Below are positions 1-13,200 of a DNA stretch of 64,000 nucleotides, piece by piece. The notes below the pieces were generated by a model. The model was not told where the DNA came from. It did no database searches and worked only from the letters and a program-made list of their open reading frames with translations. Every line of letters starts with the position of its first letter. The first letter of the stretch is position 1. The stretch spans positions 1 through 64,000 of the forward strand of contig JABVXV010000049.1 in the NCBI GenBank assembly GCA_013365325.1, in the 5' to 3' direction. A program made the translations under genes and the position numbers. This stretch comes from Dipetalonema caudispina. Lineage: Eukaryota; Nematoda; Chromadorea; Rhabditida; Onchocercidae.

Positions 1-190
<190 letters not shown>

Positions 191-301
191 AACAATAACA
201 AGCTGTTAAAGTTCGCTTATAATAACTTTCATATTTTAAAATATTTATTATTTAAAGAAGAGTTTTTTTTTTTGTTTCTTGATAATTTGATTCTTTTGCT
301 C

Positions 302-311
302 CTTTTTTTAG
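302..311 (+). other. probable spliced-leader acceptor of the ADA gene
   Basis: A T-rich tract ends in TTTTTTTAG at 310-311, followed by only 11 mostly A residues before the ATG at 323. No upstream coding exon of ADA is needed because the protein already starts at the usual family N-terminus. In nematodes such an acceptor right before the start codon usually takes a trans-spliced leader. Inferred from sequence only. Confidence 0.5.
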
Positions 312-322
312 CAAAAAAAAAA

Positions 323-3300
323 ATGACTCATATATCAAAGATAGACGATGAAATACGCAAACGATTTAATTTCCCAAAAGTATGTATAAGAATGAACTTT
401 TGAACTAAACTGTTAAATTCATATGTTGACAGGTTTCTTTTGATTTTCTATGCTCTTCCTTAATCATTTCAAATTTCATACAATAATTTTTCGTTTTTTT
501 TCTAAGCTCTTTTTTGTCTTTCCAAATTTGAAATTAAAAAAATATCATTTTTTTTTTTCAGGTAGAATTACATTTACATTTGGATGGTGCTATACGACAT
601 CAAACTTTGCTTGATCTTTCGATGTAAAGTCCGATCAGTTTTTTTTTTCTCCAATATATTTTCATAGGAATTTATTTAATATTAACTTTTAACTCTCATG
701 TTTTGATTCCTAGCAAATACTTCAGTAAGTTGAAGTCCGCCCATTCTCCACACCGTCATTACTGTCATCATTCATCAACTCCATTGATGGTGTGGTCTGT
801 TAAAATATTTTTATTTTACAGTGACATTGTGAAAGTTAAATCAATCTTTTCGTAAACGTCTCAAAAGAGCAAGTGAAAAAAGATCATAATTTGCTAAAAT
901 TTATCTTTTCTGATTTAGCATTATTATCTGACCGATTTATTGCTATTCCGATTGAACAGAAGTTTAACTCATAATCCTGTTGACTAACATACTTTTTCAC
1001 TGATTATTATTAGTTGAATATTCAATAAAAAATAATTTAAATTTTCCAGAGAAAAGAATATCGATTTAAAAGGGGCTAAGACAGTTGATGAAGTACGAAA
1101 TGTTGTTGTTACTCGTGAACCATCGAATTTATCCAAAATGCTGGAACCATTTGATTTATTTCTTCCTGTTCTTGCGTTTGTTATTTAGATAAACAATTTT
1201 TTCCTGTTTATTACTCGAAATTAAAGTTTGTAAATTAAATTGATTTTCTTGAATGAATATCTCGACAAAAAAATTTGTCAAAATTTTAAAGATTCGTTGT
1301 TTTTCCCATAGTGTAAGAAGTCCCGTGTTTTCTGCATTGCAACAAAAGTAACATTTGTTTGATAAGTTTTATGTGACGATTTGATTTTTTTTTAATTTTC
1401 GAAATTTAATAGAAATTTAAAACTTATAGAGGTGATAAGGATGCTATTGAACGAGTTGCATATGAATTATGTGAAGATGAATCACAAAACGGTGTCGTAT
1501 ATTTCGAAGCGCGATATTCACCACATCTGTTATGCAATACAGTGAAAAATACGGCTGCAAATTCGAAATATGGAGTTTATACCAAGAAAGGACAAGTAAA
1601 ATAATCAATTATTGATTTGTGATAATTTAATATCAAGAAAATTGTGATAATTTTTTAATTTCATTATTTCATTTAAAAGTATGATTAGAAATTTAAATTC
1701 TAAGCTTTTGTTATTGTTAGAAAAATCAACAAGAATCAATTTAGCAGATAAATTAAATGAACAATATTGATGGATTACGTCGAATTTTGAGGAGAGATAT
1801 ATAGCCTAGTCATAGCATTTAGTTATATCACCAACAAATAATCCTTATAATTTCAATTCATCCGTTGTTAATAAGTTTCTAGCTGGAACCACGAGGTGTT
1901 GTTGAAGCAGTGAGACGAGGTTTCCTTCGTGGTGAAAAAGAATTTGGTGTGAAAGCACGCTCAATTTTATGCTGCATTCATGGATTTCATGATTGGAATG
2001 ATGAAGTACTTGAACTTGGTTCGTATATTGATTTTTTTCTTTTTTTTTTTAAGATTTCAGTGATTCCTCTCAACATTGATTAATTTAGCAACAAATTTAT
2101 CAAGTGAAGGAGTTGTTGGCATCGATATAGCGGGATGTTCACTGGGAGCTGATGAGCAATATCCTCCAAGTGTATCGAAACTTTTCCAGGTTCATTGAAA
2201 TATTTGATACTGTTATGATTTATTTTATTATGTTTCATTTTTTATTTAATACAATTATGCAACCAATAGATCAATGTGGAAACTAAAATGAATTTTAGGA
2301 TTTTAAGTAGAACAAATGTTGATGAAATGATATTTATTACACATACCAAATTAGCATAGACTCAGAAAGCTGTACTGTAATGACCAGATACAGTATGATG
2401 ATGTATGATAAAAATTCCCGACTTGTTTCAGGAAGCAGCTAAACGAGGTATCCATCGTACCGTGCATGCCGGTGAAAGTAGCGGTTCGAGAGAAGTTGTC
2501 AATGTGAGTTATTTTTCTTTGAATGTAAAATTTTTAGACAGAATTTTTGTATTGAAGTTCAAAGTTCAAGGAATAGGAAGTACTGTTGTAGTGGAAAGTC
2601 GAGATTGGAAATGGAAAGTAATAAGTTTTCCTTCTTTGTTTGTTGAAATTGAAATATGAAGTTACGAAGTGCCATAATTGTTTTATTTATGGAAAGGATT
2701 CAAAAAATCCGAAAATTTTTGAAAGAAAAGTTTCTATTTTATTGGAGAAGATCTTTCTTCGAATTTTGAAATTAGGCAATCGAAGAAATGCATGCAGAAC
2801 GAATCGGTCACGGCTATCGATTACTCCGTGATGAATGTGCATACAAAAAATATGCAGTTGAAAAGCGAATACATTTTGAAGCATGTGTTCAATCATCCGT
2901 TATGACCGGTTCCGTACCATTATTATGGTGTGAGCATCCTGTTAAACGGTTTGTCCATTCAAAATTTTTGCGCTGATTGATGATAGTATCTTGGCATATT
3001 TTTATTTCAAAAACAAAAACTGTCATCAAATTTAATGCTAACAATTAAATAAATGAAATATTGGCAAAAATTCATCAATTTTGCAGATTTGCAGCTGATA
3101 ATATTAACTTTTCCTTGAGCACCGATGATCCGACATGTTTTGATAACAGCTTGTTAAGTGAATATCAACTTGCATATCAAGAAATAGGCTTGACCAGAAA
3201 GCAACTTTGGGAATCTGTCAGTTTATTAATTTTGTCGATTTTCTTTTGGATGAGAAGAAGAAAAGATAGCGTATATTCAGAAGAAGGCTGATATAATTAA

Positions 3301-3598
3301 ACAGTAATATGCTGATTTCGTTTTAATTAGATTATGGATACAAGGAAGAAGGAAAAGAAATTCCAGTATTTAACCCATTAGAAAGATGAGAAGACAATAG
3401 ATTAAACGTAATTGATAATGTGATATAAATGATTGATGATTTAACCGGTCTTATTGTTTAATAGAGAAACAATTAATTGAATTAATTAATCAATTAATGA
3501 TCTATTAGTTGCAGAGTTTGAATGCAGCTCGGTCATGCTTCGCAGAAGAACCATTGAAAAGTGAAATTATCGGGATTATAGAGGGAGCTGAGATATAA
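323..3598 (+). CDS. adenosine deaminase (10 exons, complete)
   Basis: Hydrolytically deaminates adenosine and deoxyadenosine to inosine and deoxyinosine, a cytosolic purine-salvage step. Exons: 323-379, 562-623, 1050-1175, 1430-1595, 1883-2018, 2089-2189, 2432-2503, 2776-2948, 3087-3216, 3515-3598; all introns GT-AG; product 368 residues, close to the usual length of animal ADA1 (about 360). The whole zinc site and active site is visible: VELHLHLDGA (metal ligands H23, H25), TVHAGE (H228, E231), RIGHGY (H252) and STDDP (D311, D312). Other family blocks include YFEARYSPHLL and FGVKARSILCCIHG. The start is the first ATG after a probable trans-splice acceptor. The C-terminus is slightly shorter than in vertebrates. 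It has no signal peptide, so it is the intracellular ADA1 type rather than the secreted ADGF type. Filarial worms are thought to depend on purine salvage, which fits an intact gene. No frameshift or missing catalytic residue was seen. Confidence 0.95.
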
Positions 3599-4392
3599 GA
3601 AATTGTAAAATATTTCACTTATCAATTCAGTCCAATTTTACAAATACATATGGCTGATAATCTTTTCCTTATCATCGTCTATTATTTGTGGTTAAATTTC
3701 AGATCAAATATTTTAAAATATGTGTTGAAATATTTGTTTTAGTTCAATAACAATAACAGATCTGATAAAGGTTTTGTTATATAAATATACTAATGCATAC
3801 AAATAACAAAACAATTAAGAAGTTACTTCTTTCCCCATAACCTACCTATCAATATTACTCATCACCTGATCATACGAATAAAAAATTCAATACTCAATTA
3901 CCTTATAAATTACCCACATACATTTGAAAAATTATAAGATGTTCCTGTAAGCTACAGAATGCTTTTAATTACAAGAGAAATAATACATGCGGAATAGCAT
4001 TAAATTGCGTCTTTAACCTGCAATGCACCTATTATCGGATATCTGCCATATGAACATAAATATATTTGTATTGATGTTTAGATGATACCGTTAGAAGTTA
4101 ATATAAAACTGAAAAGTGAAAAACTAATTAAAGACAAAAATTATCTAAAAAGAAAAAAAAAAACCTTCGTAAAACACTCTTATACAAAGTTTAACATAGA
4201 TATTTCAAACTTACAGCTCTAAGGAGTTGTATCAACAAGTAATGTCAGTAAAATCATTTGTATGTTTGGAAAGTACTATTAGAATTTCGTTAACGAAATA
4301 TTAACCGAATCGAGTAAAAAAAGCATCATTTTCATCTGTTATCAGATTTTGCTAATTTAGTTAATTTTTCAATATATATATATATATATATT

Positions 4393-4412
4393 GGAAAATA
4401 AGAAATTCAAGA

Positions 4413-4452
<40 letters not shown>

Positions 4453-4472
4453 TCTTGAATTTCTTATTTTCC
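4393..4472. repeat. 80-bp perfect palindrome with AT-dinucleotide core
   Basis: Two arms beginning GGAAAATAAGAAATTCAAGA on the left and ending in the exact reverse complement on the right flank a central TA run. Every base pairs about the midpoint 4432.5, so either strand could form one long hairpin. A shorter AT run lies just outside at 4371-4390. It may be a small foldback element or an expanded AT microsatellite with symmetric flanks; no terminal target-site duplication was established. Confidence 0.9.
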
Positions 4473-5573
4473 TATTTGAAATAAGTAGCAAATCTTATCT
4501 GTTCACTATTGTTATAAAAATATTAACAAAACAATAGACAATTAAAGTAATTCTTAACTGAAGTTTCAATACCGTCCGACAAATATTGCAAGTGATAAGC
4601 AATGCTCTGATTTAACCGAGCTGTAACACATAAGTTTTACCTTAATAAATTATAAATTATAAATTTTTTTTTACTAATCGAATTGCCGATAATTGAATCA
4701 ATTTTTTTTTTTTGAAGAAAATAGGCACATTAGCAATAAGATATATTAATCAAATTTCAATTTATTGCATCTTTTCAAATAAATGCGTAAGAAAAAAAAA
4801 AAACTTTGTTAATCTTCTTTTTTTTCTTTTATTACTGCGTTCTTGTCCTTCTTTTTCTCTTTTATCAAAAAAAAAAAAAAAAAAAAAAGAAAGCAACTTA
4901 AATTATTTTATAATCTAATCGTTGAATCAATCTTAAACGACGAATACAATTTGAAGCGATACAACAACAATAGTATTTTATTAGCATTACTTCTTAAATC
5001 GTGTGGAACGGTTTTGAAAGCGTAAAATGATATTTCAATATTGTATACTCAACAAATGCTAACTTAGCGATTCTTCTTTTTCTTTCATTCCACTTTCAAA
5101 TTTTGTTTGTGGGAATTGATGAGTTGACTTTCAAAATAGCATTTCTTTGTAATTTTCCCTTTTCTTCTTGTTTGTTTTATTTTTGTTTTCTATCATTTGT
5201 TTATAACATATAACTAGTAATTGGTACAATTTTACTACTCAATGAAAATAACTTTTTATTTTTTTAGCTTAAAAAAATGTTAATGCAACGAAAAGCAAAC
5301 AAAAGAAAAAAGTAGGGAAGATCTGAATTAAGATATTTTTGTCATTAGTTTATTTTAAATTCCAAACTTTTCGTTCAATTTTTTTCCTGCTAATTTACGT
5401 TTACTTTACTTCTCGTAAATGAAACTTCTATCGTACTAATCTTAAGAAAAGCAAATAAATGTTGTCAAAGTATTTCGTTCATCTGATTTGTTAATTAATA
5501 CTATCCGCGGAATATTATTTATTTTCAACATTTTCAAAACTATTCTCTAATAATAGAACAAATTTTTTATAGT

Positions 5574-5645
5574 TAAATATAACTTAAAGGATGATTGATT
5601 GTTTGTTGCTAAATATAACTTAAAAGATGACTGATTGTTTGTTGC
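5574..5645. repeat. 36-bp tandem duplication (two copies)
   Basis: Two directly adjacent 36-bp units, 5574-5609 and 5610-5645, each starting TAAATATAACTTAAA and ending TTGTTTGTTGC. They differ at two positions (G/A and T/C). This looks like a local slippage or unequal-exchange duplication in non-coding DNA. Confidence 0.85.
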
Positions 5646-8269
5646 CGTAAAGATTGCAAATATTTGCTGATATTAAGTAAATTATATTTATCTCTCAATA
5701 TCATACATTATTTCAGCTGAGATTTTACAAGTTTAAGTCAAATTTCAGCAATTAATAAAACATGTAATGATATCAATTAATAATAAGAATCCCTAAAATC
5801 CGGCTAATTATCTTGCTACTTAATTGAAAATTCCATCACTTTTGGATACAATCAAAAATCTTAAACTCATTCGAATTAATTTTCCCCATCTCCAAATATA
5901 CCCAGCAAGAATTTGTTCCATTATAATTTAGCAGACTAAAATTCAGTGAAAACAAATGAGAATGTAAAAATTTTTTTTTCATCCAACCAAATTCATTTAT
6001 TCACTTTTTTTCCTTTCATTTTCTTCCATGCTTAATAATTTCTTTGCTTACTTTCAGCTTTTTAAATTGTCACAAAAAATTTGAAACAAATCAAATAAAT
6101 AAACTATCATTGGAAATTGATTGAAAATTGAAATTGTAATCAGTCTTCTTAGTGAAAATTTTACAAAAATTTACAGAATAGTAGAGCGGGAGAAGAGGAA
6201 AAAAGAAGTGCGGGGGAGAAAGAATGATTATTTCAGGATTGCATCTTCTTTATCATAAAAATGAAAAAGTGATATTTACACTGATGAATCATATGTTCCT
6301 TGCAAACGTCAATAAATATCAGTATCAATAGTCTTATTCCATTTTAAGATAGCTCATCCTATTCTTTTTCAAATTTCACTCTTCAAATTCTCTGAAGTAA
6401 TCATTCATCCGGGAATATTGAAAAAAAAAAAAAGAACACAGAATTGTATTTTTTTTTTTTTGAATTTTACTTAAATTTAAATCATTGATTGATTGTAATA
6501 TCGAAAAGCAAAGAATTCCTTTGATTTAATGGTATTTTTTTTAAAAAAAAAAGAAAAAAGAAAAACAACTTTTTCTAGTTTTATCTTAATTAACCCATCC
6601 TTTTTACTGCTCTCTATTAATGTTTTTCTTTCTAAAAAAAAAAAAAAAAAAAAAAAAAATCAGCTCGATTGTTTCAGATTAATTAGTTCAGATAGCTAAT
6701 AGATACGTGTACTATAATTGGACTAGATTAAATTTTTTTTTTCAAAAACTTCTACCTTTATCAAACTATAGCAGCCATTTTCATTGGATAAGTTAACTTT
6801 CACTTGCTTAAAATACTTAAGAATATCCAATTATTAACATTTTTCATTTGGTAACTTAACAAACGACATAGACAATAATTATAATTTGATTGGAATAGTT
6901 ATTAAATGATCACCCTAAAGTTGATCATCTCCAGGTTGCATAATAATAATTCAACTGCCCTTAAAAATAAGTAGCATGAAATATTTAATTAGTACATTTC
7001 GTAATTAGTCTGTTTACATTAATGCAAAATTACATATTGAAATGGTACCCATTTCTTATTATGCAAATGAGCATGAAACTTTAAATCAACTTTGAAGAAT
7101 GTTAATTTGCATCGGTTCATTTGTAGAGTATATGTTAGGTGTGCAGCCTGTAATCCCCGAAATAACGGGCGGACATATACAAACAGTCGTAGACATACAA
7201 ACCACTTTAGTTCCTTCAACAAATAATTTGTTAAAGCTATAGAGAAGGAAGTAAGAAGATAGTTTGGCTAAAATTATCATCGATTCATTTACTTTAACCA
7301 TTTATTATTCATTTCTTTGTATCATTGATAAATTAATTTTGATTTTTACTATGTATATATGTGTATGTGTGATATTTGCAGATTAATGAATTTTTTTTTG
7401 TTTAATTTAAATTTGAAAAAAATGAATTTAATCTAGTGATTCATAAATTTGTTTGATTAATTGACAAAATGAAAGACTAATGATGTTGTTTAATCAGAAC
7501 AAATTTGTTGAATTGAAATTAAAATCTTAATTTTACATTTTGGAAATATTTCCTATCTCTTTTTTTGTCCAGAAGAATTTTGAATTAAAAAAAGTCCTGG
7601 AAATCCATATCCAAATTTTAATTTCTGTTAAAAATTAATTACTTTTCTAACATTATGCTATCCCATCACCTTTTATTATTTCCATTTGGATTTTTAGCTA
7701 ACATATCTATCATTTAATTATTGCTGTATAATAACTGAATTAGTTTGTCTTTAAATAATAAATTAAACAATACGTATGTTTGTCTTTCTTCTCCTCTTTG
7801 CTTTTCTTCTTTTCCTTTTTGAATTTGAAATAATTTCTATGAAATTTTCAAATTAAACAAAAAAAATTAGGCAACAAAAATTTTATCAGAAGACATAGAG
7901 AAAATGGCTAGGAAACAATGATATTACAGTTGCTGTTACCTGCATAATGCTTCAACGAAATTTCTCCAACGTTAGTGTATTTGTCAATATTTCTGCATTG
8001 CTAAATGAAATTCCAAAATGTTGTGGGAGCGCTTATGTAAATATATTACTCAATATACACATATACTTGTCTCATTCCATTACTACTACGAATTCCACTA
8101 GTTTGGTTTCAAATTTAAAATCTTTACCAATCTTTCAACAAACTAAATCCTCTCATTTCACTTTTCATTTCCGGAATTTAATTTCTATCATCAATGATAT
8201 TTATTTGTAAATTGTTCCACAGAACAGATATTTTGAAGTGAAATAAAATGAAAAAGTGAAGGAAAGGGA

Positions 8270-8312
8270 AAGAGAGAGAGAGAGAGAGAAAAAGAGAGAG
8301 AGAAAAGAGAAA
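8270..8312. repeat. GA-rich simple repeat
   Basis: Interrupted GA dinucleotide run in intergenic DNA; purine-only on the + strand. Confidence 0.8.
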
Positions 8313-9158
8313 TGGAAGAAAATGGGAAAACTAAATACCGAAAATGACTATGATGAGCAAATATTAGCAGGATAGTGAATTCTTGATAATCAATATGATA
8401 GAAATTGGAATTTTACGGCAGATATTGGGTGATCTTTAAAAAGATGGAACATAATATAAAAATCGTAAAGAATTAAGCATACTCGAAAACAATCCAGGGG
8501 ATGATTCAAAAAGTCTAATAATAATTGATGTCACCATTTATCGATTAGGTAGAATCGAATTAAAAGAAACGGAAATTTGTTTTTCTATTCCTTTCTTGTC
8601 TTCAAATAAGTATTTTGATTTAATATAAGGAAAAGAAAAACCGAAAAATTAAGCCAAAGAAAAAGAAACGATCACCTCTCATCCACAACGAATATACTTT
8701 AACTATGGCATTTCAAGAACGTGTTGAACATTTTCAGCACTATTGATATCAAGCATAATAGAAAGTAGCATACGTTTTGGTGAACATCTATTGAATGCCT
8801 AAATTCCGATTCAATTGAGGGGAAAGTTTGTTTGCCCACATTTATTTATACTATAATGTTCAATTTTCTTTTCCTACAAAATAATCTATTTATCGATTGT
8901 TAATTTTCACTACTTTTTTTGTCATAATTTCGACTGATAGATTAATTTTTGAAAGATAATCAAATTTGAAACCTTAGAACTGATAAAAACAAACGATTTT
9001 TTTTTCCCAACATTTCACTTATCATTTATGATTGTCATATATTAACGTTCAATGATAAATACTTATAAAGGAATACACATAAAATTTAACTAATGCAGTT
9101 TCGTTTTTCTTTTTTTTTTTTAATTTATTGGTTGATAGTTATATGGTAGTAATTTCAC

Positions 9159-9189
<31 letters not shown>

Positions 9190-10167
9190 TTTCCTTCATA
9201 AGTGATTTCGATATACAGAAGGCAATGAGTTATTAGGAAATGAATGAGAGAAAATTTTGCTAATAAGCGGAGTAGTTAAATGTAATTGCAATCAACATCG
9301 TTATCAGTGATAAACTAGTATATTTGAATCCGTCCAATTGTGTATATAATCATTGATATATTAGCCTTTCAAACACAAAATATCAGCAAATTTTGTATTT
9401 CTTCACTTTCTAGCATTTTCTCTTTTTTTTCTTCTACCCCTCCAATTTTTATTGATTTCAATTTATTCAGCAATGATTCATAATGTTATCCAAATCTTAA
9501 ATACTACAGTTACAAAAAAGTAGCATAGGTTATTTTTCTTTTTTGGCAAATTAATAGATTTGTAATGTTTTTCATATGAATTCATCTATCGATTTCTTCA
9601 CTTCTTTTTTGATTGTCAAATTTCAAATATCTTCCTTTTTTTGTTGTTTTTCTTTTCTTAAGTAAACAAGCCACATATCAGCGATATGACTCATTGTTTG
9701 ATATAAGTAATCTTGTTTGGATAATAATTAATTCATGAACTTCGCTCTTTGAAAAAGTGTTGTTGAACGTCAGATTATAACTCATCAAATTCTCAATTCA
9801 ATTCTAAAAGAAAGAAATATTTAGCGCAATTTAAATCTTTCAGATGCGCTTATGCTGCATTTCATGTTTCACTTCATCATTTTCTTCTTCCTATCGATTC
9901 TTTTATCTTATTTTCTTATTAGTTGACATTTTGCATTCAATCAATTTTTTATACTAATGGCTTTAAAATTTTTATCATAAAATTTGAGACATTGAAAATG
10001 TGAAGAAAAGTAAACATGACGCAGAATATTTCATTCTCTCTGCGACCTCGAGAAATTCGCAGTTTAATTCTACATGTATGATGCTTAGTTTTAGATCAAT
10101 CGGGCATTACAGTTGTTGATTCGTATTAGTTCCAGAAATATTTGAATACATATTAGTGGCATATACA

Positions 10168-10178
10168 AATATTTTTAG
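10168..10178 (+). other. probable spliced-leader acceptor of the Mesh-like gene
   Basis: The tract AATATTTTTAG ends at 10178, about 60 bases before the ATG at 10240, with no coding exon upstream. It matches the nematode acceptor style seen at the other genes here. Inference from sequence only. Confidence 0.35.
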
Positions 10179-10239
10179 ATTCCGGAAAAATTAAGTCAAG
10201 ATTTACATCCGAAATCCAGAAGTTCTGAAAAGCTAAAAA

Positions 10240-13200
10240 ATGGTACTGTCAAGGATTTTCTTATTTGCTACAGTTATAACATATTTATCACTACCTAGTT
10301 CTGCTCAACAAATACCTCAGCAAAATCCGATACCATCATCAAACCAACAAAATATTAATCCAGGACAAGAAGGTGCCAAAATTTTTACCGGTCGTGATAG
10401 CAGTTCAGCATATGGTATGTTGCATCAGATATGATAAGAATTTACAAAAGTTAAACTAAAATTTTAAAACAATTTGAACACTAAAATTGTTTCAAATGAA
10501 GCCTAGTGAAAGTAATTCAGAATATTTTCCATATTTCAGTAAACTTGGTACCATTCGGACCTGAAGCGGGTGATCAAAAAGTACATCCAGGAATGCTTAC
10601 TTCTGGACAAACAATTAATTTACATATGTTTTTCCCATTTTATGGTGGTCTATACAACTATTCAGTGGTATATTTTAGTTTTTTTTTTTTGGAATTTGAA
10701 TTTGAAATTTTACAATTTTCTCGGAAAAATTTCACGAAATTTCATGTAATTTATGGATCATGTTCTCTATGATCATATCTTCTTAGTAGAAATATCGTAG
10801 TAAATATATACGAATTTGATAGAATACAAATTGAAGCTTTCGGTAAATGGATACATTGCATTTGCAACTGTACTGGATCAAGGTCCAACAATAAACGTTG
10901 GCGTAGAATCAACCAACTGGCCACAACAGCAAGATCCGGCAATGATTGCACCATATTTATGCAAACAACAGGTTCTTAAATTTAGTTAAAGTCTGAAACA
11001 ATGCGTTTGAAATACGTCAATAGGCAGTAAACAAATGTTAGCTGATTTAATAGTATCACAAATGATAGTATCGTTGATCTGATTTAAACTTATGGAATTT
11101 TTGACAACTTTAGCATGAAACTATTGCTTCAGATAGTGCAAAATCCAAGCCCAGGGCTGAAAACCGGTGTTTACTATCGTTTGATGCTACGACAGTCATT
11201 ATTTGGTCGTGGAAGCAATGTTAACATACCGATTGGTGGTACCATGGAACAGTCAAGTTTCTTCAGGCAACCAGCCAGTCAAGTTTGTCTTCCTGCTTGT
11301 TATTAATGTATAAAGATTTTTGGAAGTAGAATTTTTCGAAGTTATTACCTGAAATGTTGTGAAAACTGCAGGCATGTCCGAGTACATCTGATTCATATGT
11401 TCATTGCGATCAAAATAGCGATTACTTCCTCGATCAAATGATGCGATGGCTTCAAGGTTCATCAAATTTTACTTTAGTATAATTAATTAAAATTATTTAA
11501 AGTTTTAGTATCAAAAATACAAATGAAACTTTATAGAAGGAGTTGCTGGTGCAGCAGCATTTCGTGCTGATGCAGCATTAGTAGTTACCTGGTACAATAC
11601 AGCATCAGCTATCGTCGGTCGTTCTGATATCGATGCCGGTCAATTATCCACTTATCAAGCAATTTGGTTAACTGATCAGGTAAGAATATTTGATTAATTT
11701 CGAAAAGTAATAGGATTATTTAAATTAAAGTTATGTTTCGTTTGATAACCTTGATGCTAAAGGTTAATTCTTTCAAAAATGTTGCAATTACTCGATAAAA
11801 AAAAATTGGTTAAATTTAATAAACGAAATGAAATATCAATAACAAAAAACTTGTCATTTTTTTCACCTAAATTTAAAGTTCTTGAGATGGTATTTTTTTT
11901 GCTAGCCTGGTCGATTGAGTTATGTTATTTTGAATTACGACAAACTTGGATTTGATGCTGCAGATTTTCGGATGAACTCTAGAAGTGGTCGTTGCCAAGT
12001 GGGTTATTTATTCAAACTTTTATGGATTTAGAAAGGTATGAATTTCAGTAATTCATTAATTACTCTTTTAATTCAGGCTCTTTTCAATGGTGGTAATCAT
12101 ACCGGTAGCGTACCAGTGGATCCAACATTCATGTATAAAAATACACCAACAATATTAGCACAACGTTCTGGTGTACCTCATATGGTTCGTGGACGGTATA
12201 TGTTTCGTGTTGACGATGTTGTTCGACCAGCCGGATGTTCTAACAAAACTGGTGGTACATGTAAGTTTTAATGGAATTTTAAAATTTAATAATTGAATTG
12301 AATCCGAAATTTTCAAATAGATCTATATTCACATTATTAAACATGAATTTTTTGTATAAAAAAAAGTTGAAATAAATTTTCTTCATCAACTATACATTCA
12401 ATCTCTACAATAGATCAAATTGAACGTAAAATTTTACTGATAATGAAATAAAGTCGTGTAATAAACGGAAATAACTGAGTTTACGTACGTAATTGCATAT
12501 AACATTTTAATTGTATGGATGAGTGATCATACAAAATTTACCAATAATGTAGAATACTTTAAACAAAGCGTATATCTGTCAGACTTTTTAGAATTAAATT
12601 TTCATAAATCTATTCATGTATTTCTAACAATTTAATATTACTATTATAAATTTTCGACTTTTCGTACTATTCAAAATGATTCTTTCAAAGTTTTTCTTTT
12701 TCCTCTCTTTCCCTTCCAAACTTATCACGTGCTAAAATATTCAAAAATTTCAGATCCAATGTTGATATATCCAAATATCGCTAATATGCTGGGTGAGACA
12801 AGCGTTGATGTGAATGCTTTATGCTTGGATCGTAGTCAGACGTACGTCTTGATGATTGAACAACGTCAAACGGCATCATGTACCGTGATTAATTCAGCTA
12901 TTGCTCGCTGTCATCTTCCAAAAGTTTATGATTGGGGCACAAAAACCGTTTATTTCCAACCACAATCAGGATCTCATCAAGAAGATAAAGCATTCGTTGG
13001 ATATATCTATTTCGGTCAGTTATAAATGAAAAGTTTAAGATTCAAGAATTTCAAGGACGAAATATATAACTTTGAAAATTCCACATTATATCCAAATTTA
13101 AATTGAATATTAATTCTAGACCAATCAATCTTACCGGTAATCTTAATTGTATCATTTGTATGAAATATATATATATATATATATATCGTTTTTTTAGTTC

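Larger units (their letters stand above)
3599..10167. other. gene-poor intergenic region
   Basis: About 6.6 kb of AT-rich sequence between ADA and the Mesh-like gene. Only short, low-complexity reading frames occur on either strand; none has a recognisable domain or consistent splice context. It contains many poly(A)/poly(T) tracts (for example near 4866, 6637 and 9170), the palindrome at 4393-4472, the duplication at 5574-5645 and a GA-rich run near 8270. No tRNA-like B box with a matching A box was noticed. Confidence 0.6.
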
